Assembly (NCBI RefSeq): GCF_017875645.1
Contig: NZ_JAGGMR010000001.1
Coordinates: forward strand, 3,224,001 to 3,288,000
Length of the DNA stretch: 64,000 nt
From: Nocardia goodfellowii
Lineage (GTDB): Bacteria > Actinomycetota > Actinomycetes > Mycobacteriales > Mycobacteriaceae
Direction of reading: 5' to 3'
The notes under the pieces are model-generated. The model searched no databases. It saw only the letters and a program-made list of their open reading frames with translations, and was not told where the DNA came from. Below, one piece after another: positions 42,826-55,984 of the stretch (its first letter is position 1; each line of letters starts with the position of its first letter). The position numbers and the translations under genes were made by a program.

Positions 42826-45800
42826 TTGCATTTGAAGAGTCTGACGTTGAAGGGATTCAAGTCCTTCGCGTCCGCGACGACCCTGCGGTTCGAACCCGGC
42901 ATCACCTGCGTGGTCGGTCCCAACGGCTCCGGCAAATCGAATGTCGTCGACGCGCTCACCTGGGTGATGGGCGAGCAGGGGGCGAAAGCGCTGCGCGGCG
43001 GCAAGATGCAAGACGTCATCTTCGCGGGCACCTCCGGCCGGGCCGCGCTGGGACGCGCCGAGGTGACGCTGACCATCGACAACTCCGACGGCGCGCTGCC
43101 CATCGACTACGCGGAAGTATCGATCACCCGGCGGATGTTCCGCGACGGCGCGGGTGAGTACGAAATCAACGGCAGCAGCTGCCGTTTGATGGACGTGCAG
43201 GAACTGCTCAGCGACTCCGGAATCGGCCGGGAGATGCACGTCATCGTGGGTCAGGGTCAGCTCTCGGCGATTCTGGAATCGCGGCCGGAGGACCGGCGCG
43301 CGTTCGTCGAGGAAGCCGCCGGCGTGCTCAAGCACCGCAAGCGCAAAGAAAAGGCGGTGCGCAAACTCGAGGCGATGCAGGCCAATCTGGCCCGCCTGAC
43401 CGATCTCACCACCGAATTGCGCCGTCAGCTCAAGCCGCTGGGCCGGCAGGCCGAGGTGGCGCGCCGGGCGCAGACCGTGCAGGCCGACCTGCGCGACGCC
43501 CGATTGCGGCTGGCCGCCGACGATCTGGTGACGCGGCGCCGGGAGCTGGAGAGCCAGCAGAGTAAAGAGGCCTACGCGCGGGAGCAGCACATCACGGTGC
43601 AGTCCGAGCTGGATGCCGCCAATGCCGTGCTGGCGCAACAAGAATTCCAGCTGTCGCGGTTGACGCCGAGCGCGGAGGCGGCGGCCCAGACCTGGTTCCA
43701 ATTGTCGGCGCTGGCCGAACGGGTGAACGCCACCATCCGGATCGCCGGTGACCGGGCGCGTCATCTGGATACCGAGGTGCAGGTCGGCACCGGGCGCGAT
43801 CCGGAGCAGCTCGAAGCCGAGGCCGCGCGGGTGGAAGCCGAGGAAGCCGAACTGCGGGAGGCCGTGGAGATGGCGACCGAAACGCTGGAGGCCGCGCGCG
43901 AGGCGCTGGCCGAGCGTGAGTACGCCGCGAAGGCCGCCGAGCAGGCGCATCTGGCCGCGGTGCGGGCCATCGCCGACCGTCGTGAGGGCTTGGCGCGGCT
44001 GTCGGGTCAGGTCGATACCTTGCGTACCAAAGCGCAGTCGATGGACGCGGACATCGCGCGGCTGACGGTGGCGATCACCGAGGCGCGGCAGCGCGGGGAG
44101 GCGGCGCAGGCCGAATTCGACTCGGTGCAGGGTGAACTCGACGAACTCGACGCCGGCGAGGCAGGCCTCGACGCGCAGCACGAACACGCGGTGCAGGCGC
44201 TGGAGTTGGCCGATCAGCGCGTGCGGGAACTGCGCGAGCAGGATCGTGACGCCGGTCGGCTGGTCGCCTCGCTGAGTGCGCGGATCGAAGCGTTGAGCAT
44301 GGGGCTGGCGCGCCGGGACGGTGCGGCCTGGCTGGTGGAGAACCAGACCCAGGGTTTGTTGGGTCCGCTCTCCGGTCTGCTGCGGGTGCACAGCGGATTC
44401 GAAGCGGCCGTGGCCGCGACGCTCGGCCCGCTGGCGGACGCGGTCGCCGCCGACAGCGCCGACCACGCGCATGCCGCGGTGCGCTCGTTGAAGGAAGCCG
44501 ACGGCGGCCGGGTCGCGCTGGTCTTCGGTGCGGACGAAGCCGGAGCGACGCCTGAGGGCGCGCTGCCGGGGTCGGCGCGCTGGCTGGCCGAGGTCGTGGA
44601 CTGCCCGGATTCGGTGCGCGGCGCCATCGCGGCGTTGACCGCGGGCGTGGTCGTGGTCGAAGACCTTTCCGCCGCAACCGAACTGCTTCGGGTCCGTCCG
44701 GAGTTGCGTGTCGTCACCCGCGAGGGCGACCTCACCGGCACCGGCTGGATCCTCGGTGGCTCCGATCGCGCGCCCAGCCAACTGGAGATCCAAGCCGATA
44801 TCGACGCCGCCAAAGCCGACCTGATTGGCGCACAGCGCCACGCCGAGGAATTGGAAGCCGCGCTGTCCGGTGCGCTGGACGAGCAATCCGACCGCAAGGA
44901 CGCCGTCGACCAGGCGCTGCTGGCCCTGCACGAGTCCGACCAGGCGCTGATGACGATCTACGACCGCCTCGGCCGCCTCGGCCAGGCCGCACGCGCCGCA
45001 GCCGGGGACAGTGAGCGGCTCCTGCGGCAGCGCAGCGCGGCTGAAGCGGGCCGCGCGGAATCGCTCACCGCGCTGGCCGAATTGGAAGACCGCCTGCGCG
45101 CGGTCGAAGTCGAGCAGGACGATTCCGAAATGGCCTCGGCCGGAACCGAATCCGCGGGTCGCGAGCGCGAAGAGGCGGCCGCCGCGCTGGCCGAGGCACG
45201 CTCGATGGAGGTGGAGGCGCGCCTGGCGGTGCGCACCGCCGAGGAACGCGCGGAATCGGTGCGCGGCAAAGCGGATTCGCTGCGCCGTGCCGCCCGCGCC
45301 GAACGCGAGGCTCGGGCCCGCGCCGAACGCGCGCACGCCGCCCGCAGGCAGGCCGCCGAAGTGGCGGCGGCCGTCGCCGAATCCGGTGCGCGCATCGCCG
45401 CCGAGCTGGAGAAAGTCGTCGCCGAGGCGAGTGCCCGGCGCGACGAACTGGTGCGCCGTCGGACCGAGGCCGCCGCGCAGGTCGAGCAGATCAAGGAACG
45501 GGTGCGCGTACTCGGCACGCAGCTGGCTCAACTCACCGACGCCGTGCACCGCGACGAGGTCGCCAAAGCCCAAGCGGCACTGCGCATCGAACAGCTCGAA
45601 GCCAATATCTCCGAGCAGTTCGGCATCGCGCTCAACGACCTGATCGAGGAATACGGCCCCGACGTGCCGCTGCCCGCCAGCGACCTGGAATGGCAGGAAT
45701 ACGATCAGGCCCGGGAACGCGGTGAACAGGTCACCCCGCCCACCGCCATGCCCTACGACCGCGCCACCCAGGAGCGCCGCGCCAAACGCGCCGAGAAGGA

Positions 45801-46434
45801 TCTGGCCACTCTCGGCAAGGTGAATCCGCTTGCGCTGGAAGAGTTCGCAGCGCTGGAAGAGCGCTACAACTTCCTGTCCACGCAGCTCGAGGATGTCAAG
45901 AGCGCCCGGAAGGATCTGCTGGACGTGGTCGCCGAGGTGGACGCCCGCATCCTGCAGGTGTTCACCGAGGCCTACGAGGATGTGGAACGCGAATTCGTCG
46001 GCGTCTTCGCGAAGCTGTTTCCGGGCGGCGAGGGGCGGCTGGTCCTCACCGACCCCACCGACATGCTCACCACCGGTATCGAGGTGGAGGCTCGCCCGCC
46101 CGGCAAGAAGGTCAAGCGTCTCTCGCTGCTCTCCGGGGGCGAAAAGTCGTTGACCGCGGTCGCTTTGCTGGTCGCCATCTTCCGCGCCCGCCCTTCCCCG
46201 TTCTACGTCATGGACGAGGTGGAAGCGGCCCTGGACGACACCAACCTGCGCCGCCTCATCGGCCTGTTCGAGCAGCTCCGGGAAAAGAGCCAGCTCATCG
46301 TCATCACCCACCAGAAGCCCACCATGGAGATCGCCGACGCCCTCTACGGCGTGAGCATGCGCGGCGACGGCATCACCCAGGTGATCTCCCAGCGCATGCG
46401 CGGGCAGAACCTGGTGGGCGCGGCGGCGAACTGA
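42826..46434 (+). CDS. smc: Chromosome segregation protein SMC
   Basis: 1202-aa condensin ATPase. Walker [10 protein letters not shown] at residues 31-39, Q-loop region [18 protein letters not shown], long coiled coils, a hinge near 510-660, a second coil, then the C-terminal head with signature [13 protein letters not shown] and Walker [18 protein letters not shown] 42826 aligns exactly with the mycobacterial start ([15 protein letters not shown]) and has AAAGG upstream. The 210 bp before it contain no gene. In M. tuberculosis acyP directly precedes smc. Confidence 0.97.
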   Translation: MHLKSLTLKGFKSFASATTLRFEPGITCVVGPNGSGKSNVVDALTWVMGEQGAKALRGGKMQDVIFAGTSGRAALGRAEVTLTIDNSDGALPIDYAEVSITRRMFRDGAGEYEINGSSCRLMDVQELLSDSGIGREMHVIVGQGQLSAILESRPEDRRAFVEEAAGVLKHRKRKEKAVRKLEAMQANLARLTDLTTELRRQLKPLGRQAEVARRAQTVQADLRDARLRLAADDLVTRRRELESQQSKEAYAREQHITVQSELDAANAVLAQQEFQLSRLTPSAEAAAQTWFQLSALAERVNATIRIAGDRARHLDTEVQVGTGRDPEQLEAEAARVEAEEAELREAVEMATETLEAAREALAEREYAAKAAEQAHLAAVRAIADRREGLARLSGQVDTLRTKAQSMDADIARLTVAITEARQRGEAAQAEFDSVQGELDELDAGEAGLDAQHEHAVQALELADQRVRELREQDRDAGRLVASLSARIEALSMGLARRDGAAWLVENQTQGLLGPLSGLLRVHSGFEAAVAATLGPLADAVAADSADHAHAAVRSLKEADGGRVALVFGADEAGATPEGALPGSARWLAEVVDCPDSVRGAIAALTAGVVVVEDLSAATELLRVRPELRVVTREGDLTGTGWILGGSDRAPSQLEIQADIDAAKADLIGAQRHAEELEAALSGALDEQSDRKDAVDQALLALHESDQALMTIYDRLGRLGQAARAAAGDSERLLRQRSAAEAGRAESLTALAELEDRLRAVEVEQDDSEMASAGTESAGREREEAAAALAEARSMEVEARLAVRTAEERAESVRGKADSLRRAARAEREARARAERAHAARRQAAEVAAAVAESGARIAAELEKVVAEASARRDELVRRRTEAAAQVEQIKERVRVLGTQLAQLTDAVHRDEVAKAQAALRIEQLEANISEQFGIALNDLIEEYGPDVPLPASDLEWQEYDQARERGEQVTPPTAMPYDRATQERRAKRAEKDLATLGKVNPLALEEFAALEERYNFLSTQLEDVKSARKDLLDVVAEVDARILQVFTEAYEDVEREFVGVFAKLFPGGEGRLVLTDPTDMLTTGIEVEARPPGKKVKRLSLLSGGEKSLTAVALLVAIFRARPSPFYVMDEVEAALDDTNLRRLIGLFEQLREKSQLIVITHQKPTMEIADALYGVSMRGDGITQVISQRMRGQNLVGAAAN

Positions 46435-46458
46435 ATTCCCCGGCAGGTCGGCGGCGGC

Positions 46459-46875
46459 CTACCGCCGACGCTGCATCGAGCGGCGCATGACCGCCGGATG
46501 GCGGAGCATGGCCGGGACCAGCCGGATCGCCACGAGGGTGAGCGCGAGCCAGGGGCGCAGGTGCGGGGCGAAGCGGCGGATTCGACCGTCGGCGTCCAGG
46601 TCGACGATCATCGCGTCGGTCAATCGCACCGGCCCGATCTTGGCGTGCCCCAGGATGACTCGCCGGTCCCCGGTGCCGATCGGCGGCTCCCAACTGCTGT
46701 CGGACAGCGCCGAGTACACCGTGGTGAGCAATACCCGGAGGTCGTCGTGGCCGCGGAAGACCGACCGCCCGGACAGCGGAGAGATCAGGACAGCGTCCGG
46801 CGCGACCGCTTTCATCATCGTGTCGAAATCGCGTGCCACGGAAGCGGCGCAATACTGAGCCAGGAAATCATCCAC
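46459..46875 (-). CDS. SnoaL/NTF2-like protein
   Basis: 138 aa NTF2-fold protein: DDFLAQYCAASVARDFDTMM, APDAVLISPLSGRSVFRGHDD, and a C-terminal amphipathic segment ending in PAVMRRSMQRRR. Such proteins serve as isomerases, hydrolases or binding domains; active-site residues are not recognisable. GTG 46875 is preferred because AGGGG lies 7 nt upstream; GTG 46890 is possible. Convergent with smc. Confidence 0.82.
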   Translation of the reverse strand: MDDFLAQYCAASVARDFDTMMKAVAPDAVLISPLSGRSVFRGHDDLRVLLTTVYSALSDSSWEPPIGTGDRRVILGHAKIGPVRLTDAMIVDLDADGRIRRFAPHLRPWLALTLVAIRLVPAMLRHPAVMRRSMQRRR

Positions 46876-46948
46876 TGCTGAACCCCTCACCTGCCGGACG
46901 GCTTATCCGTTCGAATCTACGCCTGCGCGCCGCGACAGACTTCGGTGT

Positions 46949-47845
46949 TCAGTTCGCGAGAATGGCCTTCAACTGGTCGGAACCGGTAGCGGTGAGCCAG
47001 GATTCGAGGGTCATCAGGCCGGGGTGGATCGCGCGCAGCGGGTGGATATCGGCGTGCCAGCCACCGGTGTTGCGGCTCTCCCGCCAGACATCGGCGATCT
47101 CCGGACCGATGGCCACCGCATCGGATTCGGTGAGTTCCCGGTAGCGGACGGGCTGTCCGATGTGCGCGCTGATCAGCGCGGCCGCGTCCGTGGGGGTGAT
47201 CGCGTCACCCGCGATTTCGAGAGTCAGTCCGTGGAAGCGGTCGGGATCGGCGAAGGCCAGTGCGGCGAATTCGGCGACATCGGCGACCGCGATCATCTGC
47301 AACGGGCGATCGGCCGGGAACAGGTGCTGATGCACGCCCGCATGGATGCCGTCCACCGGAAAACCTTGCATCAGATAGTTTTCCATGAACCGCACCGGGC
47401 GCAGGATGGTGTAGCGCAGACCGCTGGCGATGACGGCCTGTTCGATGCGGCGCTTACCGCCGGTGCCCCAGTGCTCGTCGTCGCTCATGGACGCGATGCC
47501 GGTAAAGACCAGGTGGTCGACTCCGGCCTTGCGGGCCGAGTCCACCAGGGCCTCCCCGCGCCGGGCTTCCAGCTCGGCATCCCAGCCACCCGCTTCATAC
47601 GTGGCGGGCGGCACGACGAACACGCCGCCGGCGCCGGTGAGCGCGCCCTCGAGGGTGTCGGGCGCGTCGAAATCGCCGATCACCAGCTCGGCTCCGGCCG
47701 CGGCCAAAGCCTGTGCTGCCGGGGCGTTCTGGTCTCGGACCAGCGCGCGGACCGCGACACCGTCGGCGAGCAGCCGATGGGCGGTGGCGCGGCCCTGCTT
47801 GCCGGTGGCGCCGGTGACGAGGATCGGATTCTGCGGGAAGGACAT
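46949..47845 (-). CDS. NmrA-like NAD(P)-binding protein
   Basis: 298-aa atypical short-chain dehydrogenase fold: PILVTGATGKQGRATAHRLL (NAD(P)-binding), VIGDFDAPDTLEGAL, HLVFTGIASM and the ILRPVRFMENYLM stretch. NmrA-like proteins are redox sensors or quinone/ylide reductases. It is divergent from a TetR gene (47961), and both start regions carry the same CGTAACGAA-type motif, so it is probably the regulated partner. Confidence 0.88.
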   Translation of the reverse strand: MSFPQNPILVTGATGKQGRATAHRLLADGVAVRALVRDQNAPAAQALAAAGAELVIGDFDAPDTLEGALTGAGGVFVVPPATYEAGGWDAELEARRGEALVDSARKAGVDHLVFTGIASMSDDEHWGTGGKRRIEQAVIASGLRYTILRPVRFMENYLMQGFPVDGIHAGVHQHLFPADRPLQMIAVADVAEFAALAFADPDRFHGLTLEIAGDAITPTDAAALISAHIGQPVRYRELTESDAVAIGPEIADVWRESRNTGGWHADIHPLRAIHPGLMTLESWLTATGSDQLKAILAN

Positions 47846-47960
47846 TCGTTACCTGCTTCTGTGCGACTGCTAGATTCAATCGGGTCGGACGACCCGCTTT
47901 CGGACCATACGGGTGATCCGCCCCGCTCGACCAGGCACGAAAACGGAAGGCCGTAACGAA
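47845..47960. promoter_or_regulatory. Divergent promoter region with CGTAACGAA-type motifs
   Basis: TTCGTTAC (47845-47852) and CGTAACGAA (47952-47960) face each other at the two gene starts. The same 10-mer CGTAACGAAA recurs at 48551-48560 and 48600-48609 inside the TetR gene, in two different reading frames. The arrangement suggests an operator family for the TetR protein. Confidence 0.4.
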
Positions 47961-48761
47961 ATGTCCGCTCCGCCTCGCGCTCCCGGCCCCGTTTCCCGTA
48001 CCGACGCCCGGCGCAACCGCGCCCTGGTGCTGGCCGCCGCGCAGCAGGCCTTCGCGGCACAGGGAATCTCGGTGTCGCTGGCCGAGATCGCCCGGCGCGC
48101 CGGTGTCGGCGCGGGCACCGTCTACCGGCATTTCCCCACGAAAGCCGATCTGCTGGAAGCGGTTATGCAGCAGCGCATCGATCGGCTGGCCCGTTTCGCC
48201 GCCGAGCGCCTGAACGCACCGGACCCGGGCGCGGCGTTCTTCGCCGTGTGCACCGAGGTGATCGCCTCCACCCCCGGCAACCAGGCCCTATGCGACATAG
48301 TGCAATCCGACGACGGCTGGCCGCGCGCGCTGATCCAGAGCGCGGGCGCGCGCTTGCACCGCACCCTCGAAGCATTGCTCGACGCCGCCCAGCGGCAGGG
48401 CTCGGTCCGCGCCGACATCACCCTGGCCGACGTCCTCGACATCTTCACCGGATGCGTTGCCATCCAACGACATCAACGACCGGACCGCAGCCTGGTCCGG
48501 GGCGCGGCCCTGGTTCTGGAGTCCCTGCGCGCGGCCCCCGCGGCCGACGGCGTAACGAAACCCGGACCATCCGGCAATTCACGCGACGAAACTTCGGTCC
48601 GTAACGAAACCGGTGCGCCCACTCGCTGCCCGGTCTGCGCTTCGTCCGTCCCCCGCTCGAGTACCGGCCGCCCCGCGCGCTACTGCTCCGCGGCCTGTCG
48701 CCAGAAGGCTCACCGCCGCCGGCTCCGTGCGCAGTGGCCGTCCGCGAACGCGATGTCCTGA
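47961..48761 (+). CDS. TetR regulator fused to a C-terminal zinc-binding domain
   Basis: 266 aa. Residues 1-200 are a normal TetR repressor (ALVLAAAQQAFAAQGISVS, LAEIARRAGVGAGTVYRHFP). A linker then leads to a compact Cys module (TRCPVCASSVP ... RYCSAACRQKAHRRRLRA), the FCS-like motif seen as separate small proteins in actinobacteria. The fusion could add zinc or DNA contacts. Divergent from the NmrA-like gene; it has no obvious ribosome binding site, and the CGTAACGAA motif ends right at the ATG. Confidence 0.85.
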   Translation: MSAPPRAPGPVSRTDARRNRALVLAAAQQAFAAQGISVSLAEIARRAGVGAGTVYRHFPTKADLLEAVMQQRIDRLARFAAERLNAPDPGAAFFAVCTEVIASTPGNQALCDIVQSDDGWPRALIQSAGARLHRTLEALLDAAQRQGSVRADITLADVLDIFTGCVAIQRHQRPDRSLVRGAALVLESLRAAPAADGVTKPGPSGNSRDETSVRNETGAPTRCPVCASSVPRSSTGRPARYCSAACRQKAHRRRLRAQWPSANAMS

Positions 48762-48799
48762 GGACCGAACGTGCGTGCCGCGGAACCGGCCTCGACGGG

Positions 48800-49189
48800 T
48801 TAGAGCAGGTCGCTCACGTCGTCCGGCACGTCGACGGCGTACTTGCGCAGGATGTCCATGGAGATGACCTCCAAGGCGTTCTCGTGTGTGGCAGCGAGCA
48901 CAACCGGCGCGGCGACGCCGTCCTCGTGGGCGTGCAGCCAGCGCACCGCGACAACACACCATCTGTCCCCGGGTTGTAAGCCGGGGAAATTGTTGTCCGG
49001 GCGAGGGGTGGACAGATCGTTGCCGATGGAGGCCTGATGTTCCAGGAATTCGGCCGTGACGACGGTGCACACGGTGTGGCTGCCGAGATCCTCCGGTCCG
49101 GTGCTACAGCAGCCATCCCGGTAGAAGCCGGTGACAGGATCGGCGCCGCACTCTTCGAGCGGCCCTCCCAGCACGTTTCGGTCGGTCAC
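48800..49189 (-). CDS. DUF2237 protein
   Basis: 129-aa protein of the DUF2237 family, which is strikingly conserved: RNVLGGPLEECGADPVTGF, DGCCSTGPEDLGSHTVC, NDLSTPRPDNNFPGL, PGDRWCVVAVRW. Several Cys and acidic residues suggest metal binding; function unknown. GTG 49189. Convergent with the TetR gene. Confidence 0.9.
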   Translation of the reverse strand: MTDRNVLGGPLEECGADPVTGFYRDGCCSTGPEDLGSHTVCTVVTAEFLEHQASIGNDLSTPRPDNNFPGLQPGDRWCVVAVRWLHAHEDGVAAPVVLAATHENALEVISMDILRKYAVDVPDDVSDLL

Positions 49190-49241
49190 GGCCCCACCTC
49201 GCTGACGCCCGGCTGCACCGCACCCACAGGTGCTGTGTTCT

Positions 49242-49266
49242 CGGTTCCCTCGCTCCGCTCGCTCAC
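49242..49266 (-). repeat. Dispersed intergenic repeat, copy 2 (inverted)
   Basis: Reverse complement of the 16603-16629 element (23 of 25 positions match). Together with the copy at 49432 it forms a large inverted repeat with about 165 bp between the arms, in the 320-bp gap before ftsY (49190-49509). No gene is evident in that gap. Confidence 0.55.
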
Positions 49267-49431
49267 GCTGCCGATCCTATTGTCAGTTCGCGAGAAGTTC
49301 CGCAGGACAAGAAATCTCGCTGGTGGTAGCCAGGGCGCGGCCGGCTTCTGCCTGGTACACCCGCCGCCGCTGCCGGACTCGTCCAGTTGTGCCTAGTCGG
49401 CGGCGTGTCGGTGTTCTGCAAGGATGGTGCC

Positions 49432-49458
49432 CGTGAGAGAGCGAAGCGAGCGAACCAT
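49432..49458 (+). repeat. Dispersed intergenic repeat, copy 3
   Basis: 27-bp copy (GAGCGAAGCGAGCGAACCAT core) 51 bp before the ftsY start. A weaker fragment (GTAGCGAAGCGGAACCA, 52967-52983) lies before glnD. Confidence 0.55.
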
Positions 49459-49509
49459 GTGTCTGCGTCTGGCACGCATGCTGGAGCCGAGCGTCAGTGA
49501 GGCCGCAGC

Positions 49510-50895
<1,386 letters not shown>

Positions 50896-50904
50896 CACGT
50901 CATA

Positions 50905-50938
50905 CGACGGCCGGGCGGGAGCACCCGCCCGGCCGTCG
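50905..50938 (+). terminator. ftsY terminator hairpin
   Basis: Perfect 15-bp stem (CGACGGCCGGGCGGG / CCCGCCCGGCCGTCG) with a 4-base loop, 9 bp after the ftsY stop, followed by TCGTATT. Separates ftsY from the amt operon. Confidence 0.85.
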
Positions 50939-51006
50939 TCGTATTCACCGGACGTTTGCCACGCGCCGAGCCTCACACCAGCGCTTTTGCGGATAGTCGG
51001 CGCTAC

Positions 51007-51054
51007 GAAACGTAGACGCAACACAACTGGCTCATCCGTTCACGCACGCGAAAC
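51007..51054. promoter_or_regulatory. Two GlnR-like boxes upstream of amt
   Basis: GAAAC-GTAGAC-GCAAC (51007-51022) and TTCAC-GCACGC-GAAAC (51039-51054) fit the actinobacterial GlnR pattern GnnAC-N6-GnAAC (the second with one mismatch), centres 32 bp apart and about 100 bp before the amt start. GlnR is the known activator of amt-glnK-glnD in mycobacteria and Streptomyces. Confidence 0.5.
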
Positions 51055-51151
51055 CTCACGGCACGCCAGATGAAACACCGAGTGAGGAACCTTTCTGTTC
51101 AGGTCCATATCGCCGTTGGTCGGCTGGGCCCGAGATGAGGAGGACTTCAAG

Positions 51152-52863
<1,712 letters not shown>

Positions 52864-53026
52864 TACCGAACGACAATCGAGCGGCGGCCTCGCTCCTACC
52901 GGTTTCCCCGGTCAGGGGCGGGGCCGCCCGCATTGGGCGCGGGTGAACTCGGCGCCCGGGGGCCGTAGCGAAGCGGAACCACGCAGGACGTAGTCAGCGC
53001 CGCGAATCGGATACAGGTGGTGGGTT

Positions 53027-55429
53027 GTGAGTCAGTCGAATGGAGCGGCCGAACTGGTCGCGGCACGGAAACAACTGCTCGACGGAGGCGTGCCCAGGAA
53101 TCCGCGCCTGGACTCCGAGTCGGTGCGGGCGGCACTGGTCGATCTCTATGAACTGTGGCTGACCACCAAGGGCGCCGAACTCGGCATCACCGCCGACAGC
53201 GGGTTGGCCGTGGTGGCCGTCGGCGGACTCGGGCGCAAGGAGATGCTGCCGTACTCGGACCTGGACCTGGTGCTGCTGCACGACGATGTCGATCCGGCCC
53301 GGGTCGCCGAGGTGGCCGATCAGCTCTGGTATCCGCTGTGGGACGCCCATATCAAGCTCGATCACAGCGTGCGGACCGTGCCGCAGGCGCTACGGGTGGC
53401 CTCCGACGACCTGATCGCCGCCATGGGCATGCTCGAGGCCCGGCACATCGTCGGTGACGCGGATCTGAGCCATCTGCTGATCGGCGGGGTGCGCCGGGAA
53501 TGGCGGACCGGGATCCGCGGGCGATTCGACGAGATCATCGCGCAGGCCGAAACCCGCTGGCAGCGTAGCGGCGAAATCGCGCACCGCGCCGAACCGGACT
53601 TGAAGAACGGGCGCGGTGGGCTGCGCGACATCCAACTGCTGGACGCGCTGGCTATCGCCCAGTTGACCGACGCCATGCCGGGGCTCGGTCCGGAGGTGCC
53701 GGGTGGCGGCTTGAAGACGGCCCATCGTCGTTTGCTGGATGTCCGGACGGAGCTGCACCGGGTGGCCGGTCGCGCGCGCGACCAATTGCGCGCCCAGGAC
53801 GCCGACGAGATCGGCAGCGCCCTGCGGATCGGTGACCGCTTCGATCTCGCACGGACATTGAGCGATTCGGCGCGCACGGTCAGCTACTCGGTCGATGTCG
53901 GCTTGCGGACAGCGGCCAACGCGCTGCCCCGCCGCGGCCTGGCCCGGCTGCGTAGACCGCCGGTGCGCCGACCACTCGATGAGGGGGTGGTCGAGCACGC
54001 GGGCGAGGTGGTGCTGGCCCGGGACGCGCGGCCGCAGCGCGATCCGGGGCTGATCCTGCGGGTCGCGGCGGCATCGGCGCAGACCGGGCTGCCGATGTCG
54101 GCGACCACGTTGAACCGGCTCTCCGAGGACGCGCCCGAGTTGCGCGAGCCGTGGCCCAAGGACGCGCTGAACGACCTGCTCGTGCTGCTCGGCTCCGGTC
54201 GCGGCATCATCGACGCGATCGAGGCACTCGACCGCACCGGACTGTGGGGTCGTCTGCTACCGGAATGGGGTGCGGTGCGCGATCTTCCGCCGCGCGACGC
54301 GATGCACACCTGGACCGTCGACCGCCATCTGATGGAAACCGTCGCTTACGCAAGCGCTTTGAGCACCCGGGTCGCGCGCCCGGACCTGCTCGCGCTCGGC
54401 GCGCTGCTGCACGACATCGGCAAGGGCCGCGCGGGGGACCACAGCGTCGTCGGCGCGGAACTGGCCACCCACATCGGCCGCCGGCTGGGTCTGTGGCCGC
54501 AGGACGTGCGGACGTTGTCCGCGATGGTGCGGCACCATCTGCTGTTGCCGGACACCGCGACCCGCCGCGACCTCGCCGACCCGGACACCGTGCAGTACGT
54601 TGTCGACGCCCTCGACGGCGACAGCCAATTGCTGGAACTGCTGCACGCGCTGGCGGAAGCCGATTCGCTGGCCACCGGGCCCGGTGTCTGGGGTGACTGG
54701 AAGGCGTCGCTCATCGGTGATCTGGTGCGCCGGTGCCGTCTGGTGCTGCGCGGCGATCCGCTGCCGACGCCGGAACCCATCGCGCCGGAACTCATCGCCA
54801 AGGCCGAGTCGGGGGGCGTGCACATCGACTTGCGGCCTGCCGAAGGCAAATACACCTACACCGTCACCATCATCGCGCCGGACAATCCGGGTCTGCTTTC
54901 CGATTCGGCGGGTGTGCTCGCCCTGCATTCGCTGCGTGTGCTGTCCGCGGCGGTCGGCGGGGCGGGGGAGTCGGCGATCAACACCTTCGTGGTCTCGCCG
55001 AAGTTCGGTGATCCGCCGGACGCCGGTTTGCTGCGCCAGGAACTGATTCGCGCCATCGCGGGTGATCTCGATCTGTCCGCGCTGCTGGCGAAGCGCGAAC
55101 GCGACGCGGGGATCATTCCGAGTCCCTACGCGCAGGCCGAGCCGCGCCTGATCTGGTTGCCCGCGGGCCCGCCCGGCCAGGTGCTGCTGGAGTTGCGCGC
55201 CGAGGACCGGATCGGATTGCTGAGCCGGCTGGCGGCCGCGTTCGCGGCCGGTGGCGCCAATGTCCGGTGGGCGAAAGTCGTGACCATGGGCTCGGCCGTG
55301 GTGGACTCGTTCTGCCTGGACCTCGGGTCCGACGACAGCCCGGGACGCCGCGAAACCGTCGAAAAGGCTGTCATGGAAGTGGTCCCGCGACCGGCGCCGA
55401 AGAAGCCGGAGGAGACTGCCGCCACATAA
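53027..55429 (+). CDS. glnD: PII nucleotidyltransferase / deadenylylase GlnD
   Basis: 800-aa bifunctional sensor that modifies and demodifies PII according to glutamine. Nucleotidyltransferase motif [20 protein letters not shown] (GG at 66-67, Asp78 and Asp80), then [16 protein letters not shown]. The HD domain is [17 protein letters not shown], and two ACT domains end the protein ([20 protein letters not shown] and [19 protein letters not shown]). In actinobacteria it adds AMP instead of UMP. GTG 53027. Confidence 0.95.
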   Translation: MSQSNGAAELVAARKQLLDGGVPRNPRLDSESVRAALVDLYELWLTTKGAELGITADSGLAVVAVGGLGRKEMLPYSDLDLVLLHDDVDPARVAEVADQLWYPLWDAHIKLDHSVRTVPQALRVASDDLIAAMGMLEARHIVGDADLSHLLIGGVRREWRTGIRGRFDEIIAQAETRWQRSGEIAHRAEPDLKNGRGGLRDIQLLDALAIAQLTDAMPGLGPEVPGGGLKTAHRRLLDVRTELHRVAGRARDQLRAQDADEIGSALRIGDRFDLARTLSDSARTVSYSVDVGLRTAANALPRRGLARLRRPPVRRPLDEGVVEHAGEVVLARDARPQRDPGLILRVAAASAQTGLPMSATTLNRLSEDAPELREPWPKDALNDLLVLLGSGRGIIDAIEALDRTGLWGRLLPEWGAVRDLPPRDAMHTWTVDRHLMETVAYASALSTRVARPDLLALGALLHDIGKGRAGDHSVVGAELATHIGRRLGLWPQDVRTLSAMVRHHLLLPDTATRRDLADPDTVQYVVDALDGDSQLLELLHALAEADSLATGPGVWGDWKASLIGDLVRRCRLVLRGDPLPTPEPIAPELIAKAESGGVHIDLRPAEGKYTYTVTIIAPDNPGLLSDSAGVLALHSLRVLSAAVGGAGESAINTFVVSPKFGDPPDAGLLRQELIRAIAGDLDLSALLAKRERDAGIIPSPYAQAEPRLIWLPAGPPGQVLLELRAEDRIGLLSRLAAAFAAGGANVRWAKVVTMGSAVVDSFCLDLGSDDSPGRRETVEKAVMEVVPRPAPKKPEETAAT

Positions 55430-55544
55430 AACGGCCCACGCTATCAAACCGTTGCACGCTATTTGCTGGAACCCATAGGCAGAGGCATGTCCGCACCCTA
55501 GTATCAGAGCGTCTGGCTATCGCGAGCATGAGGGGAGCAAGTCG

Positions 55545-55859
55545 GTGGCAATTGAAGTCGTGTCGGCGTCGATGATGACGAGCAACGAGACAACGCATAT
55601 GGCGCGCTGTGTCGGCGGTGACCGCTGGGTCGTCTCGTGGCTACCGGGCCGGACCCTCACCGGTCAGCAGGCCGTGACCGCCATGACCATCGCTGTGACC
55701 GCCGCCTCCACCGACACCCCGACCGACGCCGACTACGCCCTGCTCGACGACCTCGCCCTCAAGCTCGGCCTCACCGGCCGCGAAGCGATGTTCATGGTCG
55801 GCGCCGAAAATCACGACTACCGCAAGACGGTCAAACCGCGCCGCCGCTCGCTCGACTGA
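55545..55859 (+). CDS. Conserved hypothetical actinobacterial protein
   Basis: 104 aa, soluble, acidic centre and basic C-terminus (KTVKPRRRSLD). Contains SWLPGRTLTGQQAVTAMTIA and LALKLGLTGREAMFMVG. I know of no function. GTG 55545 has AGGGGAG upstream. It stands alone between glnD and ffh. Confidence 0.78.
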   Translation: MAIEVVSASMMTSNETTHMARCVGGDRWVVSWLPGRTLTGQQAVTAMTIAVTAASTDTPTDADYALLDDLALKLGLTGREAMFMVGAENHDYRKTVKPRRRSLD

Positions 55860-55984
55860 TCCCCGCCCCGTGCGCGATCACCGGTGTTCTCCGATTACTC
55901 TGGGGTGGTTGACCTCCCATGGGGCCTACCCGCCCCGCCGGCTCCGCCGGCTGCCATCCCCGTAGAGATTCAGGAGCGCGATCG

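Noticed and set aside
42775..46311. 1178-codon open frame antisense to smc
   Set aside because: Shadow caused by the lack of stop codons in GC-rich coiled-coil codons; no recognisable protein features.
52890..52935. GC-rich stretch after glnK as an intrinsic terminator
   Set aside because: The possible stem is imperfect with a long loop, and glnD is expected to be co-transcribed with amt-glnK.
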